A stretch of DNA of 64,000 nt from Isochrysis galbana (Eukaryota; Haptophyta; Isochrysidales; Isochrysidaceae), in NCBI GenBank assembly GCA_018136815.1, contig CM030932.1, positions 8,246,001 through 8,310,000 of the forward strand. Reading direction: 5' to 3'. The notes under the pieces are model-generated. The model ran no database searches. It worked only from the letters and a program-made list of their open reading frames with translations, and was not told the origin of the DNA. A program made the translations under genes and the position numbers. This document shows positions 63,307 to 64,000 of this stretch, in pieces. The first letter of the stretch is position 1. The number at the start of each line of letters is the position of its first letter.

Positions 63307-64000
63307 ATGGGGCGGTCGGCGGTCAGCCTCGCGCTCATGCTGGCCGCCAGTGGCACGCTCGCCCTCCACACGCCGCCTGTGCCACTCCCCTATGCCGGCA
63401 GCACACGGAGGGTCCGCCTGGCGCACCCGCTGCGATGCTCAGCCTCTGACGAGGAAGGCCGTGCCGCCTGGCGGTGCGCGCGCGTCGCCGTCCACCGTGC
63501 GGCACGCCGGGGCGTGAGCACTGTCCGCACCGCTGCGTACAAGGCCGCTGTCTTCGTGCTCGCACTGATGGTCTGCATGCCTTTTCTGCCAGCATACACG
63601 CTTGCGCTCTCGACAACTGAGCTGCCACCATACGAGGTGACGACACCCGCGGGGCCACGGTACTTTGACCAGGCGGGAAGTCCGGTCGTGCAAGAGATGG
63701 GCATTCCGTCCCTGTCGATCCGGATGCCCGGCCTCGACAGCACGCCGGTCGGCGGCGTGAGGCGCAAGACGTCCTTCGTGACTGCAGCGGTCCAGGCTGT
63801 TGGCCCTGCGGTCGTGCGCATTGACACCGAGCGGCTCGTGGACCGCCCAGCTCTGGAAGGCTACCTGGTCCCGGGGCTCGGGCCGGAGGGGCAGCGCAGG
63901 GAGTCTGGCCAGGGTTCAGGAGTCATTCTCTCCGAGGATGGTGCGCCTTCCCGGCCTGCATGTCAACCAAAGGGCATCTCTCACGGGTGCAATTCCTTGT
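63307..64000 (+). CDS. DegP/HtrA-like serine protease, first exon
   Basis: The ATG at 63307 starts a hydrophobic signal-like leader (MGRSAVSLALMLAASGTLAL) followed by a basic, Ser/Arg-rich stretch and a second hydrophobic segment (VFVLALMVCMPFLPAYTLAL). This is the layout of a bipartite leader for a complex plastid and its thylakoid lumen. The mature start reads VGPAVVRIDTER, then GQGSGVILSEDG, the first strands of the trypsin-like domain in Deg/HtrA proteases, just ahead of the catalytic His. A donor site (GATG|GTGCGC) at 63940/63941 ends the exon; the remaining 60 bases are probably intron. The His, Asp, Ser and PDZ parts lie outside the window. Lumenal Deg proteases degrade damaged photosystem proteins. 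Confidence 0.75.
   Translation, partial: MGRSAVSLALMLAASGTLALHTPPVPLPYAGSTRRVRLAHPLRCSASDEEGRAAWRCARVAVHRAARRGVSTVRTAAYKAAVFVLALMVCMPFLPAYTLALSTTELPPYEVTTPAGPRYFDQAGSPVVQEMGIPSLSIRMPGLDSTPVGGVRRKTSFVTAAVQAVGPAVVRIDTERLVDRPALEGYLVPGLGPEGQRRESGQGSGVILSEDGAPSRPACQPKGISHGCNSL

Noticed and set aside
1..64000. Bacterial or organellar contamination
   Set aside because: Spliceosomal introns, tubulin, SNF2 and DXO genes and LINE/copia elements all show nuclear eukaryotic DNA.
1..64000. tRNA or rRNA genes
   Set aside because: No convincing cloverleaf with A and B boxes or rRNA core sequence was recognised by eye; tRNAscan-SE and Infernal would be decisive.

Overview
The window is nuclear DNA of a GC-rich unicellular eukaryote, most likely an alga. 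Genes have GT-AG introns of about 75 to 210 nt, there is a beta-tubulin gene, chromatin and mRNA-decay genes of eukaryotic type, and a DegP-like protease with a two-part N-terminal leader of the kind used for plastid delivery. Lineage (haptophyte, stramenopile or other) cannot be fixed from the sequence alone. Homopolymer C/G runs, CT/GA tracts and a 100-N assembly gap (45059-45158) are scattered through it.

Host genes I can support: an MFS transporter (2765-4560), a small charged coiled-coil protein (8172-8779), a nocturnin/CCR4-like deadenylase (13534-12151), a Fun30/SMARCAD1-like SNF2 remodeller in seven exons (21640-17546), a dienelactone hydrolase (25209-24349), a WDR83/MORG1-like WD40 protein (27529-26612), beta-tubulin (30018-28684), a coiled-coil protein with an internal triplicated module (35549-33783), a DXO/RAI1 decapping nuclease (38042-39235), an ankyrin protein (42677-41724), a gap-interrupted FN3 membrane protein (43648-45469), 3-mercaptopyruvate sulfurtransferase (55136-54237), adenylate kinase in three exons (62696-61521) and, diverging from it, the start of a DegP/HtrA protease (63307 onward, cut by the window end). 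Neighbours share no obvious pathway; this is ordinary eukaryotic gene order.

About half of the window is mobile DNA. A LINE-like family dominates. Its copies begin with a hairpin placed directly before an ORF that starts Met-Glu-Arg-Ala, end in one of two 3' termini followed by a run of T on the coding strand, and are flanked by 15-18 bp target-site duplications (TSDs). Five insertions have duplications that can be read directly: 5665-6810, 9055-10098, 46596-49890, 55726-61090 and 58212-60596. The last lies inside the fourth, and the fourth lies inside the 3' end of a still older element. The two longest copies keep the first ORF and the region after the reverse transcriptase but lack endonuclease and polymerase.

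Other mobile DNA includes a Ty1/copia fragment between identical 529-bp LTRs (50589-52397), a hAT transposase remnant (21991-22780), a 657-bp DNA element with inverted ends (22853-23509) inside a GC-rich satellite-like repeat, and clusters of a short CAAATA-type word. One retroelement-like unit (about 40035-41316) carries, ahead of a LINE 3' end, two small membrane-protein ORFs, one with three tandem cystine-knot-like modules. This is the most unusual object in the window.
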